Part shown: positions 26,712 through 39,418 of the stretch, in pieces | Numbering within the stretch: position 1 is the first letter of the stretch | Layout: the number at the start of each line of letters is the position of its first letter | The notes under the pieces: model-generated | What the model saw: the letters and a program-made list of their open reading frames with translations, nothing else | What the model was told of the DNA's origin: nothing | The model's database searches: none | NCBI GenBank assembly: GCA_026417295.1 | Contig: JAOADN010000001.1 | Span: 51,142 to 115,141, forward strand | Direction of reading: 5' to 3' | Origin: Paracoccaceae bacterium | Lineage (GTDB): Bacteria; Pseudomonadota; Alphaproteobacteria; Rhodobacterales; Rhodobacteraceae | DNA: 64,000 nucleotides | Program-made: the position numbers and the translations under genes

Positions 26712-27081
26712 GGCCCGGCCCGGCCTGCCGGCCGCCCTTGCCGCGCTGGCGCTGCTGGCGGCAGCCGCCCCCGCGGCCACGGAGGGGGGCTGGACGCGGC
26801 TCACGACCCCGGAGATCGCCGACGCGCTCGTCGCGCGGACCATCGCCTTCGACAACGGCGCGACGCAGGAGTTCAGGGCCGACGGCACGACGACCTACGA
26901 CAGCGGTTCGGGCCCCTCGGCAGGGAAGTGGCGGGCCTCGGATGACGAATACTGCTCGATCTGGCCGCCGTCCGAGGACTGGGTCTGCTTCGACGTCGAG
27001 CGCAGCGCGGACGGGCTGGACCTGCGCTTCACCTCGACCGGGGGCGGCTTCTCGGTCGGGCGCTACATCGACCTGAGATGA
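26701..27081 (+). CDS. Secreted hypothetical protein, tandem paralogue 2
   Basis: This 126-residue protein has an N-terminal signal peptide (cut near AAPAA). Its mature domain is colinear with paralogue 1: GWTRLTTPEIADAL, TQEFRADGTTTY, GKWRASDDEYCSIWPPSEDW and VCFDVERS. The ATG overlaps the end of paralogue 1 by 11 bases and its own stop overlaps the next gene by four, so all three are translated together. Conserved Cys pair and WPPS-DW core suggest a disulphide-stabilised fold. Confidence 0.78.
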   Translation: MWTEARPGLPAALAALALLAAAAPAATEGGWTRLTTPEIADALVARTIAFDNGATQEFRADGTTTYDSGSGPSAGKWRASDDEYCSIWPPSEDWVCFDVERSADGLDLRFTSTGGGFSVGRYIDLR

Positions 27082-27503
27082 CGCCGGGGCTGGCCGATTT
27101 CGCCGGGCGCTGGCGGCTCGTGCGGGTGATCCAGGACCGCCGGGCGGGGCAGGAGGGGCGGTTCGAGGGCGAGGCCGCCTTCACCGCGGAGGGCGCGGTG
27201 CTGCGCTACCGCGAGGCGGGCTGGCTGAGGCTGGGCGACGGGGCGCCGCTGGCGGCCGAGCGGCGCCAGGTCTGGCGTGCCGAGGGTCACCGGATCGCCG
27301 TCGATCACGCCGACGGGCGGGCCTTCCACGCCTTCGACCCGGCCGCTCCGGCGGCGCGGCACGACTGCCCGCCCGACATCTATCGCGTGCGCTACGATTT
27401 CGCGGCCTGGCCGCTGTGGACGGCGGAATGGGAGGTCGCAGGTCCGCGCAAGGACTACAGCCTGCGCGCGCTCTATGCGCCTCTCGCCCCTGCGGCGGGT
27501 TGA
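27078..27503 (+). CDS. DUF6314 family protein
   Basis: This 141-residue cytoplasmic protein has the DUF6314 pattern: ADFAGRWRLVRVIQDR at the start, RFEGEAAF, LRYREAGWL, the DGRAFHAF segment, RHDCPPDIYRVRYDF, and the ending WEVAGPRKDYSLRALY. The family is lipocalin-like and widespread in Rhodobacterales, and its function is unknown. The start overlaps the preceding stop (ATGA), so it belongs to the same operon as the secreted paralogues. Confidence 0.8.
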   Translation: MTPGLADFAGRWRLVRVIQDRRAGQEGRFEGEAAFTAEGAVLRYREAGWLRLGDGAPLAAERRQVWRAEGHRIAVDHADGRAFHAFDPAAPAARHDCPPDIYRVRYDFAAWPLWTAEWEVAGPRKDYSLRALYAPLAPAAG

Positions 27504-27588
27504 CGCCGGCGCCGCCCGGCCTAGCCTGAGCCTCGGGCATTCCGGCGGGCAGGCCGGCCGGACCGGAGGACGGGGGGAGGGCAGGGCG

Positions 27589-28227
27589 ATGGTCGAGGTC
27601 GTGCGCGGACGCGAGGTCACGGTCACCTTCGACGGGACGCGCTGCATCCATTCGCGCAACTGCGTGCTGTCCCATCCGGACGTCTTCGTGCCCAATGTCA
27701 GGGGCGAATGGATCCGCCCCGATGCCCGGCCGGCCGACGTGGTCCTGGCGATCGGCAGGAACTGCCCCTCGGGCGCGATCAGCGTGACGCGCAACGACGG
27801 CACGGCGACATCGGACGAGGCGCCCCTCGTCAACACCGTGAGGATCAGGGAGAACGGCCCGCTGGCCTTCGAGGCCGAGCTCTCGATCCGCGGGGTGCCG
27901 CAGAAGGGGCCGCGCGCCACGCTCTGCCGCTGCGGCCATTCGCGCACGAAACCCTTCTGCGACGGCAGCCACGCCGCGGCCGGGTTCACGGCCACCGGCG
28001 AGCCGCCGGCGCGCGAGTTCACCCCGCTCGAATCGCGGCTTGGCCCGGTGAACGTGGAACCCCAGCCGAACGGCTCGCTCAAGGTGACCGGCAACCTCGA
28101 GATCGTCAGCGGCACCGGGCGGACGGTGAACGCGGTGCGCCAGGTCTGGCTGTGCCGCTGCGGCCAGTCGCGCAACAAGCCCTACTGCGATTCGAGCCAC
28201 AAGGCCGCGGGCTTCGTCGCCGACTGA
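27589..28227 (+). CDS. Double CDGSH iron-sulphur protein with an N-terminal Fer4-like domain
   Basis: The 212-residue protein has three Fe-S segments. Residues 1-70 look like a divergent ferredoxin domain (CIHSRNC, then NCPSGAI). A canonical CDGSH motif follows (CRCGHSRTKPFCDGSH), and a second copy near the C-terminus reads CRCGQSRNKPYCDSSH, with Ser in place of the usual Gly. CDGSH sites bind a redox-active 2Fe-2S cluster through three Cys and one His. The role may be electron transfer or redox sensing. The gap to DUF6314 is 85 bases, with a GGGGAGG site further upstream. Confidence 0.87.
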   Translation: MVEVVRGREVTVTFDGTRCIHSRNCVLSHPDVFVPNVRGEWIRPDARPADVVLAIGRNCPSGAISVTRNDGTATSDEAPLVNTVRIRENGPLAFEAELSIRGVPQKGPRATLCRCGHSRTKPFCDGSHAAAGFTATGEPPAREFTPLESRLGPVNVEPQPNGSLKVTGNLEIVSGTGRTVNAVRQVWLCRCGQSRNKPYCDSSHKAAGFVAD

Positions 28228-28251
28228 GGCCGCGCCCGGCCGCCCGCGGGG

Positions 28252-29394
28252 TCAGCCGGCGCGCACGATCCAGCCGCCGCCCAGAACGCGCGTCGTTCCC
28301 TCCTCGTAGAAGACGCAGGCCTGTCCCGGGCTGACCCCTTCTTCGGGGGACAGCAGCTCGACCTCGGCGGAATCTGGCGCGCGCGGCCGGATCAGCGCGG
28401 GCGCGGGCGCGCGGGTCGAGCGCACGCGGACCAGCGCCCGCCATTCTGGCCTTGCCGTGAAGGGCGCGTCGCCCAGCCAGTTGATCCCGGCCACCGGGAT
28501 GGTGCGGGTGGCAAGCGCCGATTTCGGCCCGACGACAACGCGCCGCGCCCCGACATCGAGCCTCACCACGTAGAGCGGCTCGCCGAGGCCCCCGATCCCC
28601 AGCCCCTTGCGCTGTCCGACCGTGTAGCCGATGACCCCGGAATGCCGGCCGAGGACGTTGCCGTCCATGTCCACGATCTCGCCCGGATCGGCGGCGCCGG
28701 GGCGGAGCTTCTCGATCACCGCCCGGTAGTCGCCATTCGGCACGAAGCAGATGTCCTGGCTGTCCGGCTTGTCGGCCACCGGCAGGCCGTAGCGGGCCGC
28801 AAGCGCCCGCGTCTCGGCCTTCGAGGCGATGCCGCCCAGCGGGAAGCGCAGGAACGCGAGCTGCTCGGGCGTCGTCGAGAAGAGGAAGTAGGACTGGTCG
28901 CGCGCGGGGTCGGCCGCCCGGTGAAGCTCGGGCCCCGACGGGCCGATCTCGCGGCGGATGTAGTGCCCCGTGGCCATGCAGTCCGCGCCGAGTTCGCGTG
29001 CCGTGTCCATGAGCTCGCGGAACTTCACGCGCTCGTTGCAGCGGATGCAGGGCACCGGCGTCGCGCCGGCCAGGTAGGCATCGGCGAATTCGTCGATGAC
29101 CGCCGTGCGGAAGGTGCTTTCGTAGTCAAGCACGTAGTGCGGAAAGCCCATCGTCTCGGCCACCCGGCGCGCATCATGGATGTCGCGGCCCGCGCAGCAG
29201 GCGCCCTTCCTGGCGAGGGCCGCGCCGTGGTCGTAGAGCTGGAGCGTGACGCCCACCACATCGTAGCCCGCATCGGCCAGCATCGCGGCGACGACGGAAC
29301 TGTCCACCCCGCCCGACATGGCGACGACGACCCGCGTCGCCGCGGGGGGCTTCGGCAGGCCGAGCGAGTTCGGCGGATGGACATCGAGCGGCAT
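28252..29394 (-). CDS. mnmA: tRNA-specific 2-thiouridylase MnmA
   Basis: MnmA inserts sulphur at C2 of the wobble uridine (U34) in tRNA for Lys, Glu and Gln. The 380-residue protein has the PP-loop AMSGGVDSS (residues 25-33), the nucleophile cysteine in CIRCN, and the sulphur-accepting cysteine in [21 protein letters not shown] precedes the C-terminal beta domain. I chose the start at 29394 ([17 protein letters not shown]), which is typical of Rhodobacterales. It is divergent from sciP. Confidence 0.96.
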   Translation of the reverse strand: MPLDVHPPNSLGLPKPPAATRVVVAMSGGVDSSVVAAMLADAGYDVVGVTLQLYDHGAALARKGACCAGRDIHDARRVAETMGFPHYVLDYESTFRTAVIDEFADAYLAGATPVPCIRCNERVKFRELMDTARELGADCMATGHYIRREIGPSGPELHRAADPARDQSYFLFSTTPEQLAFLRFPLGGIASKAETRALAARYGLPVADKPDSQDICFVPNGDYRAVIEKLRPGAADPGEIVDMDGNVLGRHSGVIGYTVGQRKGLGIGGLGEPLYVVRLDVGARRVVVGPKSALATRTIPVAGINWLGDAPFTARPEWRALVRVRSTRAPAPALIRPRAPDSAEVELLSPEEGVSPGQACVFYEEGTTRVLGGGWIVRAG

Positions 29395-29518
29395 GGCGCG
29401 GACTCCCGGGAAGCGGCGCAATATAGGAAAATCCTCCGCAGTCTCAAGCCGCCGTTTCACCCTGCCTTAAGCCGGGCGCCGCAGCCTTCGCCCCGTGGTG
29501 AGGACGAGGGGGAACCCG

Positions 29519-29797
29519 ATGTATCTGAGAAAGGTCGACGGCCCGCGCGCCGTCACGCTGGCGGACGGAACGGTCCTGACGCGCGGCGACCTGCCGCCGC
29601 GCGAGACGCGGCGCTGGGTGGCCAGCCGCAAGCTGGTGGTCGTTCGCGCCGTCGAGAGCGGCCTTCTGACGCTGCGCGAGGCGCTGGAACGCTATGGCCT
29701 GTCGGAGGAGGAGTTCACCTCCTGGGCCGAGGCCGTGCGCCGCCACGGCGCGCCGGCACTGAAGGTCACAAGCCTGCAGAAATTCCGCCAGAATTAG
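29519..29797 (+). CDS. sciP: CtrA inhibitor SciP (DUF1153)
   Basis: This 92-residue helix-turn-helix protein starts MYLRKVDGPRAVTLADG and carries TRWVASRK-like text (RRWVASRKLVVVRAVESG), hallmarks of SciP/DUF1153. In Caulobacter, SciP binds DNA and blocks CtrA-dependent transcription during early S phase. The gene lies 96 bases upstream of ctrA on the same strand, the conserved alphaproteobacterial arrangement. Confidence 0.92.
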   Translation: MYLRKVDGPRAVTLADGTVLTRGDLPPRETRRWVASRKLVVVRAVESGLLTLREALERYGLSEEEFTSWAEAVRRHGAPALKVTSLQKFRQN

Positions 29798-29824
29798 GTG
29801 CATCCCTTCGCATGCCGTGACAAG

Positions 29825-29839
29825 GTAACGCGTCATTAA
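29825..29839. promoter_or_regulatory. CtrA-like box upstream of ctrA
   Basis: GTAA-N7-TTAA, continuing as TTAACCAT, differs by one base from the CtrA consensus. It lies 54 bases upstream of the ctrA start, so autoregulation is plausible, as in Caulobacter. Confidence 0.55.
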
Positions 29840-29893
29840 CCATTCCCGTGGCACGTTGGATCCTGACGGAAGAATGAATGCGGGGACCGCACC

Positions 29894-30607
29894 ATGAGAA
29901 TCCTGCTGGTCGAGGATGATCCGACCACCTCGCGCAGCATCGAACTGATGCTGACCCACGCGAATCTCAACGTCTACTGCACCGACCTCGGCGAGGAGGG
30001 GATCGATCTCGCCAAGCTTTACGACTATGACCTCATCCTGCTCGACCTCAACCTGCCCGACATGAACGGGCACGAGGTGCTGCGCCAGCTGCGCATGTCG
30101 AAGATCACGACACCGATCCTGATCCTGTCGGGGTCCGACGACACCGAGAACAAGCTCAAGGGATTCGGCTTCGGGGCCGACGACTACCTGACCAAGCCCT
30201 TCCACCGCGAGGAACTGGTGGCGCGCATCCACGCGATCATCCGCCGCTCGAAGGGGCATGCGCAGTCGGTCATCCGGACCGGGAAGGTCGCCGTCAACCT
30301 CGACGCCAAGACGGTGGAGGTGGATGGCGAGACGGTGCACCTGACGGGCAAGGAATACCAGATGTTCGAGCTTCTGAGCCTGCGCAAGGGCACGACGCTG
30401 ACCAAGGAGATGTTCCTCAACCACCTCTACGGCGGCATGGACGAGCCGGAACTGAAGATCATCGACGTCTTCATCTGCAAGCTCAGGAAGAAGCTGGCCG
30501 AGGCGACGGGCGGGGAGAACTACATCGAGACGGTCTGGGGCCGCGGCTATGTGCTGCGCGATCCCGTGGGCGGCGAGGCGCGGCCGCGGATGGCCGTGGG
30601 CGCCTGA
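29894..30607 (+). CDS. ctrA: Cell-cycle response regulator CtrA
   Basis: This 237-residue OmpR/PhoB-type response regulator is the master regulator of the alphaproteobacterial cell cycle, flagella and gene-transfer functions. Its receiver domain has [10 protein letters not shown] at the start, phospho-acceptor Asp51 in [11 protein letters not shown], and the Lys of [10 protein letters not shown]. The winged-helix domain has [16 protein letters not shown] and [11 protein letters not shown]. It is activated by phosphorelay from CckA through ChpT; cckA is in this window at 39419. The C-terminus ends ARPRMAVGA, without the AA-type degradation tail seen in Caulobacter. Confidence 0.97.
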   Translation: MRILLVEDDPTTSRSIELMLTHANLNVYCTDLGEEGIDLAKLYDYDLILLDLNLPDMNGHEVLRQLRMSKITTPILILSGSDDTENKLKGFGFGADDYLTKPFHREELVARIHAIIRRSKGHAQSVIRTGKVAVNLDAKTVEVDGETVHLTGKEYQMFELLSLRKGTTLTKEMFLNHLYGGMDEPELKIIDVFICKLRKKLAEATGGENYIETVWGRGYVLRDPVGGEARPRMAVGA

Positions 30608-30961
30608 GCCGGGCCGCCCGGGACGGGGCAGACGGGCCGCGGATGGCGCGGCATCCGAGGGCGGGGCCGCCCTGCCCATGGAAGGAGGGGCGACGCGCGC
30701 CCCGCGACGAAAGCCCCCCGGCCGCGGCGGGCGCCCGTCCCGCCAATGCTGCGCGCGGTCCCTGCGCCGCGCCGTCGACGGCCCCGGGGACGGACGGCAT
30801 TGATCGGGCGGCCCGACATCGACGGCTGCCCGTCCTCAGGGCATGCGGCCCGGGACATCCGGCGCAGGGCCCGATGACGACCAGGTCCGGGGCCACGAAA
30901 ACGCTTCGCAGCGGCATCAAAGCGGTCTAACACTCGCCCCGGATCAAGGCGGAGCGGGTGA
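30608..30961. other. Intergenic region ctrA-ligA
   Basis: These 354 bases are GC-rich. I see no convincing gene, RNA, hairpin terminator or operator. The short open frames lack ribosome-binding sites and family features. Only the last 50 bases, ending in GGAGCGG, look like a ligA leader. Confidence 0.5.
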
Positions 30962-35235
<4,274 letters not shown>

Positions 35236-35261
35236 AAACCATTCATGAAATGTTCTCTAAA

Positions 35262-35276
35262 GTTCCCTGAATGTTC
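35262..35276. promoter_or_regulatory. LexA box (GTTC-N7-GTTC) before a small membrane-protein gene
   Basis: GTTC-CCTGAAT-GTTC exactly matches the alphaproteobacterial LexA motif. A further GTTC lies six bases upstream at 35252, giving three in a row. TTGACT at 35277-35282, a near-perfect -35 element, directly abuts the box. LexA bound there would block RNA polymerase. The next start codon is at 35337. Confidence 0.72.
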
Positions 35277-35336
35277 TTGACTATCCTGCCGCGACGTGAG
35301 AACAAGACGGCAACACGACGGTCAGGGAGGAACAGG

Positions 35337-35486
35337 ATGCGCAACGACATGTCCGCCGGCGACGCGCTGCCCGCGCTGGGCGAGGTGCTCATGCGCAATC
35401 TCGGCACGCTGGCGCAGGATTCGGCCGCCGTGATCGCGCTGGTCGTCCTGCTTGTCGCCGGCCTCGGCCTTCCGGGCCTCGTCTAG
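35337..35486 (+). CDS. Putative SOS-induced small membrane protein
   Basis: This 49-residue protein starts MRNDMSAGDALPALGEVLMR, then has one hydrophobic segment, AAVIALVVLLVAGLGLPGLV, at its extreme C-terminus, so it looks tail-anchored. A strong GGGAGGAA site precedes the ATG. A LexA box lies 60 bases upstream. recG ends 101 bases before the start. I know no family for it. Caulobacter SidA and DidA are similarly small, damage-induced inner-membrane division inhibitors, so that role is a reasonable hypothesis. It is short enough that annotation pipelines may miss it. Confidence 0.62.
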   Translation: MRNDMSAGDALPALGEVLMRNLGTLAQDSAAVIALVVLLVAGLGLPGLV

Positions 35487-35618
35487 GGTTCTGCCTCGCG
35501 GTTGTTCCGCCGGACGCGCGGCACCGGCCTGTCCCCGCCGGTGTCGTCATCTGTCCCGATCAGGGCGGGGGCGTGCGGCCCTCCGCCCCGTCCGGTGCCA
35601 TGGATACGATCGCCACTG

Positions 35619-35652
35619 ACCGCCGTTCCCTGCCGGGGACGGCGGTTCTTTC
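35619..35652 (+). terminator. Rho-independent terminator after the small membrane-protein gene
   Basis: A 12-base stem (ACCGCCGTTCCC at 35619-35630 with GGGGACGGCGGT at 35635-35646, one G-T pair) closes a TGCC loop and is followed by TCTTTC. It ends seven bases before the stop of the convergent IscU-like gene and may serve both strands. Confidence 0.75.
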
Positions 35653-35658
35653 ATGGCC

Positions 35659-36105
35659 TCATGCAGCCTCTTCGGACGCCGCCATCGCCTCGGCCGTCGC
35701 CTCGAGCGCAAGCAGGATCGAGGCGGGCCGGTTGCGGTAGTCGCGCGCCGGCAGGAGCACCGCGAGCCCGTCGAAGGGCGGGGCGGGCGGCGGGCCGCCG
35801 GCCTTGAGCATCGCCGCCAGCTCGTCGCGGGCCCGTTCCACCTCGGCCCGCGTCCGCCCCATGATCGCGGCACCGACGACCGAGGCCGAAGCCTGACCCA
35901 GCGCGCAGGCCTTCACCTCCTGGGCGAAGTCGGCGATGCGCCCGTCCTTCACCACGACGTCCACGGTGACGGTCGAACCGCAGAGCGGCGAGCGGCGGCG
36001 CACCGAGGCCGTCGGGTTCGCGAGCCGCCCGAGGCGGGGGATGTCGGCCGCAAGCGCCAGGATGCGCTGCGAATAGAGCTTGATCAGGTCGGCGTCGCTG
36101 GTCAT
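35659..36105 (-). CDS. NifU/IscU-like iron-sulphur scaffold family protein
   Basis: This 148-residue protein has the IscU/SufU N-terminal fold: LIKLYSQRILALAADIPRLG, the first ligand region PLCGSTVTVDVVV and the second KACALGQASAS. The third cysteine of true scaffolds, expected in a CA-L motif near the C-terminus, is absent: the aligned segment reads RDYRNRPASILLALEA. It may therefore not assemble a cluster in the usual way. I chose the ATG at 36105. It is divergent from hisI. Confidence 0.8.
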   Translation of the reverse strand: MTSDADLIKLYSQRILALAADIPRLGRLANPTASVRRRSPLCGSTVTVDVVVKDGRIADFAQEVKACALGQASASVVGAAIMGRTRAEVERARDELAAMLKAGGPPPAPPFDGLAVLLPARDYRNRPASILLALEATAEAMAASEEAA

Positions 36106-36190
36106 CCGGTCCCGGCCCGGCCGCGGCCTTTGCCTTCGCGGCCCTGCCGCACTACATAGGCGCGTCCTTCCGCCTTGAACAGGTCCGACG

Positions 36191-36550
36191 ATGCCCTTCG
36201 ACCCCGCCAGCCTGCGCTTCGACGCCAACGGCCTCATTCCCGCCGTCGTCCAGGACCATGCGACGGCAGAGGTGCTGATGGTGGCCTGGATGACCGCCGA
36301 GGCGGTTCGCCTGACGCTCGAGACGGGGCGCGCAACCTACTGGTCCCGCTCGCGAAACGAGCTGTGGGTCAAGGGGGCGACCTCGGGCCATGTCCAGGAC
36401 CTGGTCGAGATGCGGATCGACTGCGACCGCGACACGCTGCTGCTTCTCGTCCGCCAGACCGGACCGGCCTGCCATACCGGACGGCAAAGCTGCTTCTTCA
36501 CCGCGCTGCGCGACGGCGCCGAGGTGGAGGCCGGCGGGCCGGCGGCCTGA
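36191..36550 (+). CDS. hisI: Phosphoribosyl-AMP cyclohydrolase HisI
   Basis: HisI opens the purine ring of phosphoribosyl-AMP in the third step of histidine synthesis. The 119-residue monofunctional protein has the metal-binding segments [12 protein letters not shown] and [13 protein letters not shown], as well as [15 protein letters not shown], which binds substrate. No HisE domain is fused. It stands alone here, away from other his genes. Confidence 0.95.
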   Translation: MPFDPASLRFDANGLIPAVVQDHATAEVLMVAWMTAEAVRLTLETGRATYWSRSRNELWVKGATSGHVQDLVEMRIDCDRDTLLLLVRQTGPACHTGRQSCFFTALRDGAEVEAGGPAA

Positions 36551-38071
<1,521 letters not shown>

Positions 38072-38121
38072 GCCGTATCAATGGGCTGCGGGCCTGTGTT
38101 ACATCATCACATGAGGTCGGC

Positions 38122-39345
38122 GTGACGCCCGCGGCCCGTGTCGCCGCGGCGGCGGGGATCCTTGATTCCGTGCAGGCGGGCAACCGGGCGGAGGCGGCGC
38201 TCTCCGCCTGGGGCCGCGCCAGCCGGTTCGCCGGCTCGTCCGACCGGGCGGCGGTGCGCGATCTCGTCTTCGAGGCGCTGCGCCGGCGGCGCAGCCTTGC
38301 TTGGCTGGCCGGGGCGGGGGACGGCCCGGCCAGCGGGCGCGACCTGATGATCGGGGCCTGCGTCGCCGCCGGGCAGGACCCTGACACGGTCTTCACCGGC
38401 CAGGGTCATGCGCCGGCGCCGCTTTCGCCGGCCGAGAGGGCGCGCCTGGCCGCCGCGCCCCCCCTCGCGCGCGCGCCAGAGGGCGTGGCGCTGGACTGTC
38501 CGGACTGGCTGGTCGAACCCCTGCGGGCCGCGCTCGGTGCGGCGTTCGCGCCGGTCATGGCGATCTTGCAGGCGCGTGCGCCGCTCTGGCTGCGGGTCAA
38601 CACGGCCCGGGCGGACCAGGGCAGCGTCCTGCAGGCCCTGGCCGAGGAGGGGATCCTCGCCGAACCCCACCCCGCGGTCCCCACCGCGCTGCGCGTCACG
38701 CAGGGCGCCCCGCGCGTGCAGCGGTCGGCGGCCTTCGCCGCGGGCCTTGTCGAGGTCCAGGATCTCGGCAGCCAGATCGTGTCTGCACAGGCGCCGGTGA
38801 CGCCCGGCCTGCGGGTGCTGGACTACTGCGCCGGCGGCGGTGGGAAGGCGCTGGCCCTGGCCGCCCGCGGCGCGGCCGTGACGGCCCATGACGCGGCACC
38901 GCGCCGCATGGCCGGGCTGCCGGCGCGCGCGGCGCGGGCGGGCCTTGCCATCGACTGCCTGCCCGGCCCCGTGCCGGCCGGGGCGCCGGCCTTCGGCCTC
39001 GTCCTGCTCGACGTGCCGTGCTCGGGCAGCGGCACCTGGCGGCGCAATCCCGAACTCAAGTGGGCGCTGGACAGGGCGGGTCTGGAACGCCTGACGGCGG
39101 TCCAGGACGGCATCCTCGCCGCGGCGGCGCAGCATGTCGCGCCGGGGGGCATGATCCAGTACGTCACCTGCTCGCTCCTCGAGGCAGAGAACGGCGCGCG
39201 CGTCGCCGCCTTCCTTGCCGCGAACCCGGGTTTTGCCCTTTCCGCCGAGCGTCGCGTCTCGCCATCCGAGGGGGGCGACGGCTTCTATTCGGCCCTGCTT
39301 GTGCGGGCCCCGGCAGAGCCCGCCCCCGCCGGCATTCGGCCTTAA
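38122..39345 (+). CDS. RsmB/NOP family RNA m5C methyltransferase
   Basis: This 407-residue methyltransferase probably makes 5-methylcytosine in 16S rRNA. It has an N-terminal NusB-like helical domain (SDRAAVRDLVFEALRRRR), then a Rossmann domain with the SAM site LDYCAGGGGKALALAA, the DVPCSGSGTWRR motif, and the nucleophile in YVTCSLLEAEN. The start is a GTG at 38122. Its stop codon overlaps a CtrA box that belongs to cckA. Confidence 0.88.
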   Translation: MTPAARVAAAAGILDSVQAGNRAEAALSAWGRASRFAGSSDRAAVRDLVFEALRRRRSLAWLAGAGDGPASGRDLMIGACVAAGQDPDTVFTGQGHAPAPLSPAERARLAAAPPLARAPEGVALDCPDWLVEPLRAALGAAFAPVMAILQARAPLWLRVNTARADQGSVLQALAEEGILAEPHPAVPTALRVTQGAPRVQRSAAFAAGLVEVQDLGSQIVSAQAPVTPGLRVLDYCAGGGGKALALAARGAAVTAHDAAPRRMAGLPARAARAGLAIDCLPGPVPAGAPAFGLVLLDVPCSGSGTWRRNPELKWALDRAGLERLTAVQDGILAAAAQHVAPGGMIQYVTCSLLEAENGARVAAFLAANPGFALSAERRVSPSEGGDGFYSALLVRAPAEPAPAGIRP

Positions 39346-39356
39346 TCGAGACTTAA
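39342..39356. promoter_or_regulatory. CtrA box upstream of cckA
   Basis: TTAA-TCGAGAC-TTAA is a perfect match to the CtrA consensus and forms a nearly symmetric block with CC before it and GG after it. It lies 62 bases upstream of the cckA start and overlaps the end of the upstream gene. Confidence 0.72.
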
Positions 39357-39418
39357 GGAATTGCGGTCGGAAATGCTGTAATGATTCCCGCGGGAACAGC
39401 ACGGGTCCGGCTGCCGAG

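Noticed and set aside
30608..30961. A structured RNA such as RNase P RNA or tmRNA between ctrA and ligA
   Set aside because: The diagnostic conserved blocks were not found, and the region shows no convincing paired structure.
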